Assembly: GCA_028571305.1 (NCBI GenBank)
Contig: JAOXNS010166591.1
Location: 1 to 21,780 of the forward strand
Origin: Magicicada cassinii
Taxonomy: Eukaryota; Arthropoda; Insecta; Hemiptera; Cicadidae
Length of the DNA stretch: 21,780 nt
Direction: 5' to 3'
The position numbers and the translations under genes were made by a program. Shown here piece by piece: positions 1-9,648 of this stretch (positions within the stretch are counted from its first letter, which is position 1; each line of letters begins with the position of its first letter). The notes beneath the pieces were generated by a model. The model had not been told where the DNA came from, searched no databases, and saw nothing but the letters and a program-made list of their open reading frames with translations.

Positions 1-160
1 AATAATAAATCGTTAATGTAAAAATGTATGCGTGTGCTAAGCTTGTAGATCGGCGGGCAGTGGGGGAACTTTACAATTGGGGGAGTGCTGAGACTTTTGG
101 GGGGGTTGCGCATTAGGCCTTGGGGGGATGGGCACCCCTGGTAACATTAATCAAAATGTA
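1..160. other. G-run-rich segment, possibly the end of a dispersed element
   Basis: Between about 60 and 140 there are four runs of five to seven G separated by 12 to 20 bases. The stretch TAGGCCTTGG followed by GGGGATG also occurs near the left end of the hAT-type MITE at 7103-7540. It may therefore be a diverged, partial copy of a related element. The loops between the G runs are too long for a classical G-quadruplex. No terminal repeat can be placed because the window begins here. Confidence 0.25.
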
Positions 161-247
161 TTAATGTATGACTTTTTGACAAACTGGAGAGTGAAGTTAC
201 GTTTAGAACCACAATTCTTCGAGACCATAATATGTTTGTGCTTGACT

Positions 248-300
248 AGTGACGTAAGTTCCAGTGTAACCTATAAATAGAATACAATATCAGATACGGA
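248..300 (+). promoter_or_regulatory. TATA-like core promoter candidate with a CRE-like site
   Basis: A strong TATA match, CTATAAATAG, lies at 271-280. TGACGTAA, which resembles an ATF/CREB half site, lies about 20 bases upstream. A start site would be expected near 300-310. The CpG-dense segment begins some 170 bases downstream. No transcript can be seen, and single TATA matches are common in AT-rich DNA, so this is a weak call that gains only from its position before the CpG-rich stretch. Confidence 0.22.
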
Positions 301-872
301 CACTTTTATATTGCCTACGTCCTTGAGTTGTAGGCCTGTTTGCGCAGTCTTGAGTGCACGAGACTTCGGATTTTGCCATTTACTAAAAGATTTTAAAATC
401 TACGTTTCCCCGTCCAGAAACCGTGTGTAATTGTTTGTAACGTAATAATTTCGAAACGCGTTTGATTTACTACAGGCGCCCTGTTGCGAGAACGCTGTAA
501 CGTTGTACGCGCAGGGACAAACAAAACTTGGACAAGCACCGCCTACACAACATTATGGTTGTAAATTCTAAATCGTATTTTGTAGAAATTCAGAAACAGC
601 GTCGGCATAACAATAGGCGCGGGAGCCTCGGGCTTGCATCGTTTGTCCCTGACTGCGTTTGTTTCTTTAAGAAAAAAACCACTCCATAAATAAATAAGAT
701 AACTAGGAACAGTTTTGTGTGCGGGCCTTGTTATGAATGCGGTGGTGCGTGCAGATTTTAAATTAGCCACGCATGTGTCGACTACTGGAAGAGGACGCGG
801 GGAGGGACCACTGAAAAGGTCAGTAATAAAGTTATTTGAAGCGCCTGCAGCCTTTAACGAGCGGGCCGTTGA

Positions 873-894
873 GTGCGCGTGCGCGTGCGCGCGT
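873..894. other. Alternating purine-pyrimidine tract (Z-DNA-prone)
   Basis: Twenty-two bases alternate strictly between purine and pyrimidine, mostly GC and GT steps, within the CpG-densest part of the window. Such tracts can adopt the left-handed Z form under negative supercoiling. Being CpG-rich they are also mutation-prone if methylated, so their survival hints at an unmethylated region. Confidence 0.6.
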
Positions 895-1192
895 CGTCGA
901 GCAAACGGTCACGTACATGCTCGTTCTGTATCCGTGAGATCTTAATGGGCTGTACTTAGGCGACGTCTCGTGGGGTTTGTCCGCGGTGGTCTCGTTGAAT
1001 ACGAGTAGTTTACGGGAATCGTCGGGCCACCGACACGGTAACGGTGTCGTTAGAATCGGCTGCTGCTGTTGCTGTTGGGAACGTCAGTTTGTAGTAATAC
1101 CGCCTTGGCCGAAAGGATGACAGTCGGAAGCGTTTGGTGTAGTAACCAGTGTCGGCCGGTGTGTCCTGAGGAAGGGGGGAGGCTACAGTCTG

Positions 1193-1219
1193 CTTCCTCC
1201 CCTGTCGGAGGGGAGGAAG
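1193..1219. other. GC-rich hairpin
   Basis: An 11-bp perfect stem (left arm CTTCCTCCCCT, right arm its reverse complement) closes a 5-base loop GTCGG. Flanking runs GGGGGGAGG (about 1174-1182) and CCCCTCCCCCC (about 1221-1231) could form competing pairs. It could be an RNA structure in a 5' untranslated region, but transcription is unproven. Confidence 0.5.
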
Positions 1220-1260
1220 GCCCCTCCCCCCGACAATCAGCTTTTTACAGCGTTTGTAAG

Positions 1261-1769
1261 CTGTGATGAATTTACTTGTATGCCTTCAGAAGACCATATA
1301 GTCTTGTTTGTGCTTAACAGTAAGTAGAGCCAGCAGAATATCTTCAGATTTACTCCACTACCGCATGGCCATTTATATTGATCGTATCATGACGACTGGG
1401 AAATTCTAGATTGGTTTTTGTGCCTTTTAAAAAACAAAGTTTTCGGGTAGGTCGACCACTTATCAGTATTTCATTTCTCTCAAAGTCACTCAACCGGGGA
1501 AACGTTTTATCCACTAGTGTTGTACAGTAATAATGCCTTTTTTCGATACTGCAATATCACTTTCATTTTCTTCTGGTAAATCCATTTTATCGTCGTAGTA
1601 CAGATCACAAACACACGCCAAGAAGAGATAAATAATAATAATAATAATAATACACAAGCACAAGGAGCGCGAGAACGTAAAGATTGCGTATAACTAACAC
1701 AAACCACATTAACCGTGCCGAGAGTCTAACTCAGTCCTTGCCTCCCAGGAACGAGAAGCTACAGTAGCT
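1261..1769. other. No gene seen; contains an (AAT)n microsatellite
   Basis: AT-rich DNA without a recognisable gene. A short (AAT)n microsatellite of about eight units lies near 1628-1651. The open frame on the minus strand that spans it (1507-1707) owes its Leu-rich run to the microsatellite and is not considered real. Confidence 0.5.
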
Positions 1770-2080
1770 ACAGATGCACTAGCGGCCCCCCATCATCTGC
1801 CGGGCGTAGTTCTCACGTAACTGTACGAGTACTACGGCGGCTGCTGAGATCCCTGCCTCTGTCTGCTGCTATTCTGCGCTATTATTGATAACGCGCGATT
1901 AAAATTTTGTTGTTGTAAGTAATAAGATAATTTAAACCCAAATTGCGATTACAGATTGATTACAGGTTCAGTTACAATAAAAAAATAGAGCCTATTACTC
2001 GTTGTTTATTTTAAATGTTTTCCTAAATTTCACTGGGGAGGCTTAACCTCCCTTGCCTCCACTGATGAGCCGCCGCTGGT
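1770..2080. mobile_element. Possible hAT-like non-autonomous element
   Basis: The right end (about 2030-2080) reads GGGGAGGCTTAACCTCCC, then TGCCTCC and GATGAGCCGCCGCTGG. This style of ending (reverse complement CAGCGGCGGCTCATCAG) is familiar from non-autonomous hAT-like elements. A partner-like stretch, CACTAGCGGCCCCCCATCAT, lies at about 1774-1793 as an imperfect inverted match. The right end also contains a small internal inverted repeat, GGGAGGTTAAGCCTCC on the complementary strand. I could not identify a convincing target-site duplication, so the boundaries are tentative. Confidence 0.3.
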
Positions 2081-3090
2081 AGTAACGAGTTCTTAAAAAG
2101 TGCGGCACTTCCGACACCAAGTGTGTCTCTGTTCACCAATCAGATTGCATCGTTAGTAAGCTGATATGTTATCGTGTTCAGTCCACGTATTATCTCAGCG
2201 TTGTCACAATTAGTATTAATCAGCCGCAGCTTCTCACCTTTAATGAAAGTGGCCTGTCTTGTCGTCGTCATTATGCTGTCGGTGTAGCCGTTGTTTTTGT
2301 TATGTGTAAAAACGTGTGAAAAACTCAGCTACATCGGTGAAGATAGAAACAATTAATTATGACTGGTAACAGTTACTTCGATTGAAGACTGTAATGGTAT
2401 GAATGAGTCAATTATATTATAGATCTTACGTGTAGACACACGTGATGCACTGCATAACCCTGCCGCTCACAATACTGCGCCGTGGAAGCCATTAACTCTG
2501 ATTGAGATTATGAAAGAGCGTAAGAATGAGAGCGTGAAAGATTTTACGTTGGCGATTTCACACCTTCGTGTATGCGCGTAGACATGCGGCCAGTTAAAAA
2601 ATATAGATGCTGGTAAAGGCAGTGGCTTTCAACAAAGGCGTTGTCACAAGTAATCGGGCCAGAAAGCATTACGAATTAACGCAGAGAGATTAAAACGGAA
2701 CATGACCTTTCGGGACAGCAGCAAATAGACAGCGTCTTGCGGGCTACGCAGAGGCAAATTGGACTTTCGGTAACGTGGTGGTTGTGAAATATATATAAAT
2801 GCGCAGCAGCTGACATAAAGAAATCGTACCAGTTCCTTCAGTACAGTACAAGGCTGTCCTATAAATTTTTGACAAAAACTTAGAATGGATACATCATGAT
2901 ACAAAGTTTACACTCTGTCGATTTCTGACTCTCTCTTCGTTTGGAGTCAGGTCTCATATCCAGTTATAATCTTAACACCTTGTAAATACATAATTGTAGG
3001 TATTCGTTGTCGTACAACAATTCTTTTGGAAAAGTCATTGTGCCGTATGATATGTCACATAAATTTAACTCTTCTAAATTCCATTACACG
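2081..3090. other. No gene recognised
   Basis: Mixed-composition DNA. The stretch 2440-2800 is somewhat more GC-rich than its flanks, but its frames are broken in all directions and no family was recognised. A minus-strand open frame at 2644-2904 has no features of a real gene. Confidence 0.4.
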
Positions 3091-3665
3091 TATGAGGGTA
3101 AGCCAATAAGTATCCGCAAACAATTTTTATAATTTGTTATAACAACAGTACAAATCTGACAGCTTATTTTTAAACATAATCCTTTTGCTTTTCAATACAC
3201 TCGGTCCATCGTTGTACAATCTTCCTGATGCCTTCAGAGGAAAAGTTTTTCAGCTGAGCAGCAAGCCATGTATGCACAGCTTCCTTTACTTCTTTGGTCT
3301 CTGGTGAATCGACGGTCTCTTAAGGCATCTTTAAGTTGACCAAAGGGATGGTACCTTGATGGGGCGAGATCGGAGCTGTATGCAGGATGCTCCAATACCT
3401 CGAAACGTAATTTCTCAAGGGTTTGGACAGCGTGGGCGCCAATATGTGGATGTGCGTTGATATGCAACAATAACACTCCTTCCGACAATAGGCCTGGGCG
3501 TATGGATCAAACTGCAGGCTTCAGTTCGTTGGACAACATTTCACTGTAACATGCATTATTTAGTGTTGAGCTCTTCTCCATGTACCTTTGCAGTACGGTA
3601 TTGGCCCTTGTGAGTCCCAGAATACTGTGAGCATTACCTTTACAGTGACTCAATACGGTTGTAAC
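3091..3665 (-). mobile_element. Mariner element, 5'-truncated (3' half plus one terminal repeat)
   Basis: This is a mariner-family DNA transposon lying on the minus strand. The terminal repeat begins at the TA at 3091-3092 with TGAGGGTAAGCCAATAAG, and the transposase C-terminus ends about 80 bases inside it. The matching far end and the N-terminal half of the gene are absent: recognisable homology stops near 3650-3665, so roughly the first half of a typical 1.3-kb element is missing. It is unrelated at close range to the other two mariners in the window, which have different terminal repeats and different C-termini. Confidence 0.8.
3170..3655 (-). pseudogene. Mariner transposase, C-terminal half (broken)
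   Basis: The product is the catalytic part of a D,D34D mariner transposase, which cuts and joins transposon ends in the nucleus. Reading down the minus strand I see VMLTVFWDSQGPI (about 3640-3600), the block YSEMLSNELKP, then LLSEGVLLLHINAHPH where the second catalytic Asp of HDNARPH has become Ile, then EVLEHPAYSSDLAPSRYHPF where the third Asp of PSDYHLF has become Arg. The end reads KIVQRWTECIEKQKDYV and stops at 3170-3172. There is one in-frame stop just before the SIRPGLL block, plus frame changes near 3595 and in the RRFTRDQ/EVKEAVHTW region. Loss of two catalytic acids plus frame changes means it is dead. Confidence 0.85.
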
Positions 3666-4436
3666 AGAATGGCGTTGTTTACTTTATTTCGTCTGCAGAA
3701 GATAACGTGTCGTTTTTAAATACAATTTTACGGAAACGAGAATAATTTTTCACGATATTTAAGCGCTACACACAAAATTATTGCCCTTTCACTGTTTCAG
3801 TGAAAACATCTGTGAACGTGGGTAATCATTTCGGCCAGTAGCCGGAAATCTGTGATGTTAAAGTCCTGTCGTTGTTCGAATAAATAACAGTTGCTTTCTA
3901 CGAAAACACAAACAGTTCATGAGTTTCGTGGTTCAAATTTGCATTGGGAACAAATTTGTAAGACTTGTACAGGTGAAACGGTAAGACATGAAACGGCCCG
4001 CGCCGTTCGCAGTGGAGTGAGGGAAGGCAGTGTAGGAAGTGGGGTGTGAAGTGGCCAACCTGACACACAACCTTGTGATTCACCATCCATGCTACTGTTC
4101 TCAACACAAAATAATTGATCCGAAAACAACGCGTCAAAGCTACGCACGCGCAATGAGATCTTTTAACACAGCGCAACCAGACACCAGTTTCACGTCTAAT
4201 TATTTTAGCTGTACTGCTATTACGATTTGTAGACTAAGTCTAATACCAGACCTTCCGTAGCACAAAAAAAAATCAGTTCCAATCTTGCAGATTCTTCTCT
4301 CCTCATTTGGCAAAAGCGTAACTGCTGTGTAGTTATTAACTGGATGTCTACAAGAAAAGACGGAATACGAAGAAACATTATATTGGCAGAAACTGAAAAA
4401 AAAGCGATAACGAAATTGGACAAAGTAATGCGCACG
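3666..4436. other. No gene recognised
   Basis: A patch at 3960-4060 is more GC-rich and purine-rich on the plus strand. Overlapping minus-strand frames at 3898-4176 and a plus frame at 4039-4260 contradict one another and show no family signature. The part from about 4260 may belong to the dispersed repeat whose core lies at 4437-4547. Confidence 0.35.
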
Positions 4437-4547
4437 CAGGTAACTGCACGCGTTATCAATAATTACAAGAGTCGCGACCGCTGCTTTCCACTTGCTAATT
4501 AGTTCGCACGTCATTAGCGTTCTGCTGGGTTTTCATTAAAGCTTTAT
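4437..4547. repeat. Unclassified dispersed repeat, copy 1
   Basis: This stretch matches 12233-12343 in the same orientation at very roughly 75% identity by eye. Shared landmarks are TTATCAATAATTACA, TAATTAGT.CGCAC, ATTAGC and TTCTGCTGGGTTTT followed by CATTA and AGCTTTA. Weaker similarity may run upstream to about 4330 (TGGATGTCTAC and an A-rich block) against about 12135-12230. No terminal repeats, promoter boxes or coding homology were found, so the class is unknown. Confidence 0.6.
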
Positions 4548-5164
4548 CGTCGTTTCTATTCCTTTCAAATTGGTTACTCATATACTCGCAGTATTAACAC
4601 GGCACGTATCATATTTTTACGTCACTTTAACAAGTTTTACTTACATATAAACTGTCAGTTTGTACCCATTTTTAAGATAAAATTATAAACCACTTTTTTG
4701 TATTTGCTCATACTAATGTAGCATCATTTGAACGACATCTCACCGTCTGAGACAAAGACCACATGACGTCACCAAAAGAGAAAGTCGTCACTATCGTTTC
4801 ATTGCTAGCTTTGAAGTCACATGTCTGCACGTTTATAGAGTTTTATGTATAGTTTATGTAATGTTACTATCATTCTTAATACACAACAATAATTTACGAA
4901 CAGAAAAAAATTATTAACAAGTAAGCACATCAACATAGATGTAGAGACTTTTGGCGATCACTGGTGTACAGTACACCAATTAGAGGTAAACCCTGAGAAG
5001 ACACAAGAAGCGTCAGGAAAATAATTTAAATGTAGTAAATGAAATGAAGAAAAGAAGTTAATTATAACATATAATGGAATTTACTGTTTGATCTCGTTAT
5101 TAAATCTTACTAATTAAAGATTAAACACGTTTGTGTGGTTAGTAAGTAAGTCCTGTATATGTAC
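4548..5164. other. No gene seen; AT-rich
   Basis: AT-rich sequence with short homopolymers and no recognised coding or repeat signature. Confidence 0.5.
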
Positions 5165-5175
5165 TTATTGGTTAC

Positions 5176-5515
5176 GTCTTCTTCTTCTTCTATGGCGTCA
5201 CAGTTCGAAGTCGAACCTTAGCCTCCATAATCATCCGCCTCCAATTTTTCCTGTCCTTGGCGATCGATGTCCATCGTTTTATTTTAAGTAAATTATCTGC
5301 ATCCCTCGCCACTGCGTCAATCCAGCTTGTCTTGGGTCTTCTACCCTCGATTTGACTAAACAGTACCTTCCTAGGTATTCGGTTGCCTTCCATCCTAATG
5401 CTGTGTCCTGCCCATTGCAATCTATGCAGTCGGATGGTGGTGGCCAGATCATTGTCTTTATACATTTTGTATAGCTCCTCATTGTGACGCAGTCTCCGTA
5501 TCCCATTGACTTAGA
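5176..5515 (-). mobile_element. 5'-truncated RTE-like LINE with 11-bp target-site duplication
   Basis: A non-LTR retrotransposon copy on the minus strand, cut short at its 5' end as is usual for LINEs. It is bracketed by an exact 11-bp duplication, TTATTGGTTAC, at 5165-5175 and 5516-5526. Its 3' end is a short (AAG)n-type tail (5177-5190 on the plus strand as CTT repeats), as RTE-type LINEs often have instead of poly(A). The stop codon at 5190-5192 lies immediately next to the tail, so the 3' untranslated region is almost absent. The intact duplication and the clean reading frame make this one of the less decayed insertions in the window. Confidence 0.88.
5190..5513 (-). pseudogene. LINE ORF2 C-terminal fragment (RTE-like)
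   Basis: About 107 codons remain uninterrupted from the truncation point to the stop. Landmarks in order are GIRRLRHNEELYKMYK, the conserved RLQWAGHSIRMEGNRIPRK block, GRRPKTSWIDAV, and WTSIAKDRKNWRRMIMEAK. These correspond to the region after the reverse transcriptase core in LINEs, where family members read RLRWAGHVVRM, GRPRLRWIDGV and DRDKWRKIVEEA. The endonuclease and reverse transcriptase catalytic domains are missing, so the fragment has no activity. The assignment to RTE rests on the tail type and the C-terminus. A related clade remains possible. Confidence 0.82.
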
Positions 5516-5526
5516 TTATTGGTTAC

Positions 5527-7094
5527 TTGCCTAATGCAATTTCTATGTGTTGGTTGACTACTGCTTTGGATTTTGATTAGTTGGTTAATGGGGACTTTTT
5601 TTAAGTTTCGTTGTTGTTGTGTGTACGTTTCCAAGTTAGTTTAGAAAATAAATCAACGCGGCTTAAAAAACATACTATTTAATACTCGCAAATGTCTTAA
5701 GGAAGCATACGGTATCTTCATAGTATATAATTATAATATAGGCCTAAATATGTTTATAAAACAAGAAAAGAATTACAACCATACGTTACGTTTAAATTAC
5801 TTCTATTCTTACTTTAGTTTCGTCAACTGTTCTTATTATACCTCAAGTTTTATTTTAGCTCATAATATGATCTTTTTTCTTGAAGTCCGTACAGAATTTT
5901 GAAATATTTAATTTAGCTTCCTTTGTCACGCGTTATTACGGCTAATCGACACCGTACCTTTGGTTCTCATAAACTGTTAAGATAGAGCCGTATCTTTGGC
6001 TCTATATAATAATATTCCGGCTTAAATATTATCACAGAGACAGGCCTATCGTCTCAATACGTCGATCATCTTTTGGTGGTAAAATATTCTGTCAGAATAT
6101 ACTGAGGACAGTCAAGCGTTGGTTTCAAGCAGGTGTCTGTTCCCACGATAAGTTTACTTGGAAACAAATTTTATCGATTCGAATTTTAAATCGTTCGATG
6201 ACGCTAAACCAACGTCCGTAGTCTGCGGAGTTCATTGTACTGTAGAAATATTACAGAACGCGCTAACACTGAGAGAAACATGATTAGATACTTATAACTT
6301 GAGACAAAATTCTGCTTTTATAACCGATAAAAGTGAATCTAGAACACGAGAGGTGGATAATACAAAATTAGACCACTACAATTATAGCCTGGTTACGTTC
6401 GTAACGACACAGGGAAATAAATAAACAATCACAAAAAATTACATTAACGAATGTGTTATTTACTACTAAGGTAAATTTATCCATACCAGTTAAATGCAGA
6501 TCTTGTGATAAGGATATGAGCAGGTACCTTCTTATAAGCGTTACTAAGAGTAAGCATGCTGCTTTAAATTTTTCGTGAATCGTAACCAGTTTGTTAGTTA
6601 TAAGATTGTAATATAACACATTATCACGGCGACGTAGAAAACGAAATAAAACAACTGGTGACGTGGAGAATATTACCGATTGCACGATGTAATAATGCGA
6701 TGAGTAGTAAGTTATAATTCCGCAGATTATTATTGCAGAACTTGGTAGAACAAACGATTGCATTCTAAGGGCATCGAATCACCTGAGAACTGATCACCTT
6801 TTGTAACTGATGGCCTTCACAGACTGTACATAAGTAAATTAATCACAATTTACTTCAGTTTAGTTAGCGAGTTTTTTTATGACGAGTCATTCAATTAGCA
6901 CGACGTGACACTAAGTGTTTATGCGACTTATGGGGGATTAATGCATTATTTTATTCGAGTGGAAAGGATTATTGAATTAAATGTTATTTGGACAAAAGTG
7001 AGTTAAAAAAATTTGTAACTGTTTTCCGGCTCTGGTGTGGATTCACTGGTGCCGTAAAAAGATCAATAGTCACGTAACATTATAACATAATGTA
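5527..7094. other. No gene recognised; small hairpins
   Basis: AT-rich. A perfect 8-bp inverted repeat with one central base (ATATTCTG T CAGAATAT) lies at 6084-6100. A weaker one, AGAGCC...GGCTCT, lies near 5984-6002. A 131-codon minus-strand open frame at 6368-6763 is hydrophobic but matches no family I know and has no splice context. Confidence 0.4.
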
Positions 7095-7102
7095 GCTCAC
7101 AG

Positions 7103-7540
7103 TAGTAGGACCGTAACTAGGATGAGGGGATGAGACCGTAGGCCTTGGAGGGGATGAGACTAGCTTCTGGGGAGGGGGGAGGGTGAGACTAGCTTAAAGG
7201 TTAGGCTCCTTATTTTTCTAAGCACAACAGAAAAATTCAGGATTCTTCCCACATAATTTTATAAATTTGTTGCTTCTCAAACATTTTGATTAAACCGACG
7301 TGAAGTACGTTGCAAATACGTTCGTTATTTACAAAACGTTGAGTGACTGTCGTTATTAAGAAAACTCTAACTTTATTTTTATCAATTTACAAATACTGTA
7401 ATTTCTTTTATTTCTACAATTAAAATACGTCTTAATTTAAAACACGCAACTGTCTAAGAAATAGGCCTACGACGTTAAGTAATTATGGAATTTCGATGAA
7501 ATGTTTCACTGTTCCTGATCCCCCCTTAGTTACGCCACTG
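7103..7540. mobile_element. hAT-type MITE (438 bp) with 8-bp target duplication
   Basis: The left terminus reads TAGTAGGACCGTAACTAGG and the right terminus, reverse-complemented, reads CAGTGGCGTAACTAAGG. This is the CAGTGGCGTAACT type of inverted end widely seen in non-autonomous hAT elements. The flanks are GCTCACAG (7095-7102) and GCTCATAG (7541-7548), an 8-bp duplication with one mismatch, the length expected for hAT. The left subterminal part has G-rich degenerate direct repeats (GGGATGAGAC, GGGTGAGAC). There is no coding capacity. It would have been moved by a transposase encoded elsewhere. Confidence 0.75.
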
Positions 7541-7548
7541 GCTCATAG

Positions 7549-8240
7549 TACCGTTAAGATTAATGTTTAGTAGATTAGTATCGCATGTTTGAAGACTGAA
7601 GACTGAAGTTTTATCAGTACCAAAGTATAAATAACTGCACGTGCAAGTATCATTAATGTCTACATTAATTTATTATACTTTAAAAATTATGAGTTATGTC
7701 TTTTAAAACCATCTACTGTCCTACTACAAGAGTTTATATTCGACAAGACAAGGCTTGTCAGACGGTTTTTCCCCTATGAGCCACTTCAGTTACCGGATAT
7801 ACAGCTGCCTATGTTTAAATTTTTCAACATCGACGTGGCCATAAGTCATTGACCGTTCTGTGGATAATCGTAGATAGATTGAAATTAAACGTACTTAAGC
7901 AATAAGTACTTAAGGACAGATTGAGGAGATGGTGCTTAAGTAGTATAAGTAGTTCAGTAGAATTCTGTAGGATCCACAAAATCTATTTTCCTGTATCCAA
8001 CCAAGCTTCGTCATACGTTTTCTGTGACCTTTTAGGACCGTTTGTACGTCTTTTAGGACTACCGTTTTCTCGTTCACTGGAATAATACTAGGCCTATAGG
8101 ATTTTTCTACGTGTTGTCCCCACATTCAGATTATGTGTTAACCAAAGTGTAGATGAAAGACTGGGTATGCTTCTTTTCTCTGTTGATAGCTATTATGATA
8201 ACATATGCATCTCAACATACTAACTTGTGTGTACAGTATA
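7549..8240. other. No gene recognised
   Basis: AT-rich DNA. A short tandem GAAGACTGAAGACTGAAG lies near 7591-7608. The minus-strand frame at 7910-8125 has no recognisable domain. Confidence 0.4.
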
Positions 8241-8356
8241 TTAGAACAAAAGGAATACGCCTATAGACGGAAAAGTCGAACACTTTGAGAGATACACGAC
8301 ATAAAATGGAGGAAAATAGATAGAGAGACTTAGGTAGAAACTAAAAAGACGGAAAT

Positions 8357-8357
<1 letters not shown>

Positions 8358-8415
<58 letters not shown>
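8358..8415. repeat. (AG)n microsatellite within a long purine-rich tract
   Basis: About 29 uninterrupted AG units. Flanking DNA from about 8240 to 8550 is strongly purine-biased on the plus strand, with shorter (AG)n pieces at 8422-8428 and 8520-8531, as if an older and longer tract had decayed around a still-perfect core. On the minus strand this produces Ser/Leu-rich open frames (8241-8661) that are artefacts of the repeat. Mirror-repeat purine tracts of this kind can form triplex (H-DNA) structures. Confidence 0.95.
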
Positions 8416-8420
<5 letters not shown>

Positions 8421-8559
8421 GAGAGAGATAGAGTGAGTCTGACATGTGAGACAGAATGAGAAACAGAAGAAAAACATAAGAAACAGTAAGAAAAATGTAG
8501 TTGGATAAAATGAAAATAAGAGAGAGAGAGAGGAGAGAAGGGAGTGTGGGACGTAAAGC

Positions 8560-9648
8560 TTGTGAATTAGGGAAGACAGAAATACGAATACTTTGGCTTG
8601 TAGGACTGATTTCATTGTACGGAATGGTGATACTGAACAGACAGATATCCCTTTTGTACAAAGACTTTCATGCGTGAAAATTTAATCATCAGTGTTAAAT
8701 ACAATGCTCAGATGGTGATTAATTCAGTTGGTGTTTTATTTTACTTTGTTGAAAAACGAATTCTAGGTTTTCAGATAAGTCTGGTGAATATAGCTTAACT
8801 AAATAAAGTTTATTTAAAAGGATATGCCTTACTTAAATGATTTTGTTTGTTTAAAATTCACTTCGCCGATTTTACCAAAATGAGAGTTGTAACTATTTTT
8901 TCCCACTAATTGCATCCATAATAGTAAAAATAAGCCAAAATATATATGTGAATGAGCACACACGCGCGCGCGTGTTTTGTGTATTTAAGTTAGAAGCGGT
9001 AACAACCACTAATATCTATTAGCTAGTTTTGAAACAATGGAATTTTTTTTTAAAATACATATATACTTCAACCGGAACTATATATTTTTTACTAATCGCT
9101 ATAATGTTTATATCAAATATTGTAGTAATTCACACAATGGACAAACACGTTCCATGGTAATTAACTTCGGCGGTGAAAATATTTAAAAAGTTTTTCAAAA
9201 GCTAGGAAACTCGAACAATATCAGTCGGCCAGAAAAAACGTTTGTTTAGGGCGTTGTGTCGCTTGACGGCTCCAGCGGGTGTATTGCGAGTCTGTTATTA
9301 TGATATACATATATTGTAACGCCAGTGCTTTAGGCAATACGAGTGCGTAGAGCCTTAATTATGTTTGTATGCTTGTACCGTATTGCTTGATCAGCTGGTT
9401 GTTGCTGCCTCTGCGATTTCCTAGATGCTGTCCGATTATTCTCGAGGCATCTAAAACTTTCTCGTGAACATTGCGACACGCAAGACGGCCTGACCGATCT
9501 GGCCTACTACATCATCCGGCAGGGTCCAGGATACAGATCCGGCAGAGAAATCTCACGGTTTTCTAAGTAAAATTATGACCAGAATAAATGGTTTGTAAAC
9601 AATATTTTATTTCAGAATTAAAGTATATCTCAAAGCATTTTACTTACA
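8560..9648. other. No gene recognised; contains a CA/CG alternating palindrome
   Basis: At 8956-8975, twenty bases alternate purine and pyrimidine; the central ACACGCGCGCGCGTGT (8960-8975) is a perfect palindrome and Z-DNA-prone. A more GC-rich stretch at about 9230-9560 shows no stable frame or family match. The last 100 bases may be the 3' flank of the transposon that follows. Confidence 0.45.

Larger units (their letters stand above)
470..1260. promoter_or_regulatory. CpG-rich segment, candidate promoter or 5' exon region
   Basis: GC content and CpG frequency rise well above the AT-rich surroundings. By hand count, about 32 CpG dinucleotides lie within roughly 220 bases between 840 and 1060. 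The segment contains GCCNCCGCC-like and CTG/TTG trinucleotide-rich stretches (about 1060-1078). Open frames here (for example 715-945 and 1069-1266) have low-complexity, Arg/Ala/Cys-rich products typical of chance frames in GC-rich DNA, and none was recognised. A reasonable inference is the promoter or untranslated first exon of a host gene. The Edc3-like gene downstream on the plus strand is one candidate, but nothing ties the two together. A GC-rich element fragment is the alternative. Confidence 0.35.

Noticed and set aside
60-140. G-quadruplex from four G runs
   Set aside because: The intervals of 12 to 20 bases are much longer than the loops of stable quadruplexes.
240-520. LTR promoter as the source of the TATA motif
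   Set aside because: No matching second repeat, primer-binding site or polypurine tract was seen in the window.
715-1266. Plus-strand open frames in the CpG-rich segment
   Set aside because: The products are low-complexity and unrecognised. GC-rich DNA has few stop codons, so open frames are expected.
6368-6763. 131-codon hydrophobic minus-strand open frame
   Set aside because: AT-rich DNA easily gives hydrophobic chance frames. There is no family motif, no splice context and no codon pattern to support a receptor or membrane protein.
8241-8661. Overlapping Ser/Leu-rich minus-strand open frames
   Set aside because: They are produced by the (AG)n tract and its purine-rich flanks.
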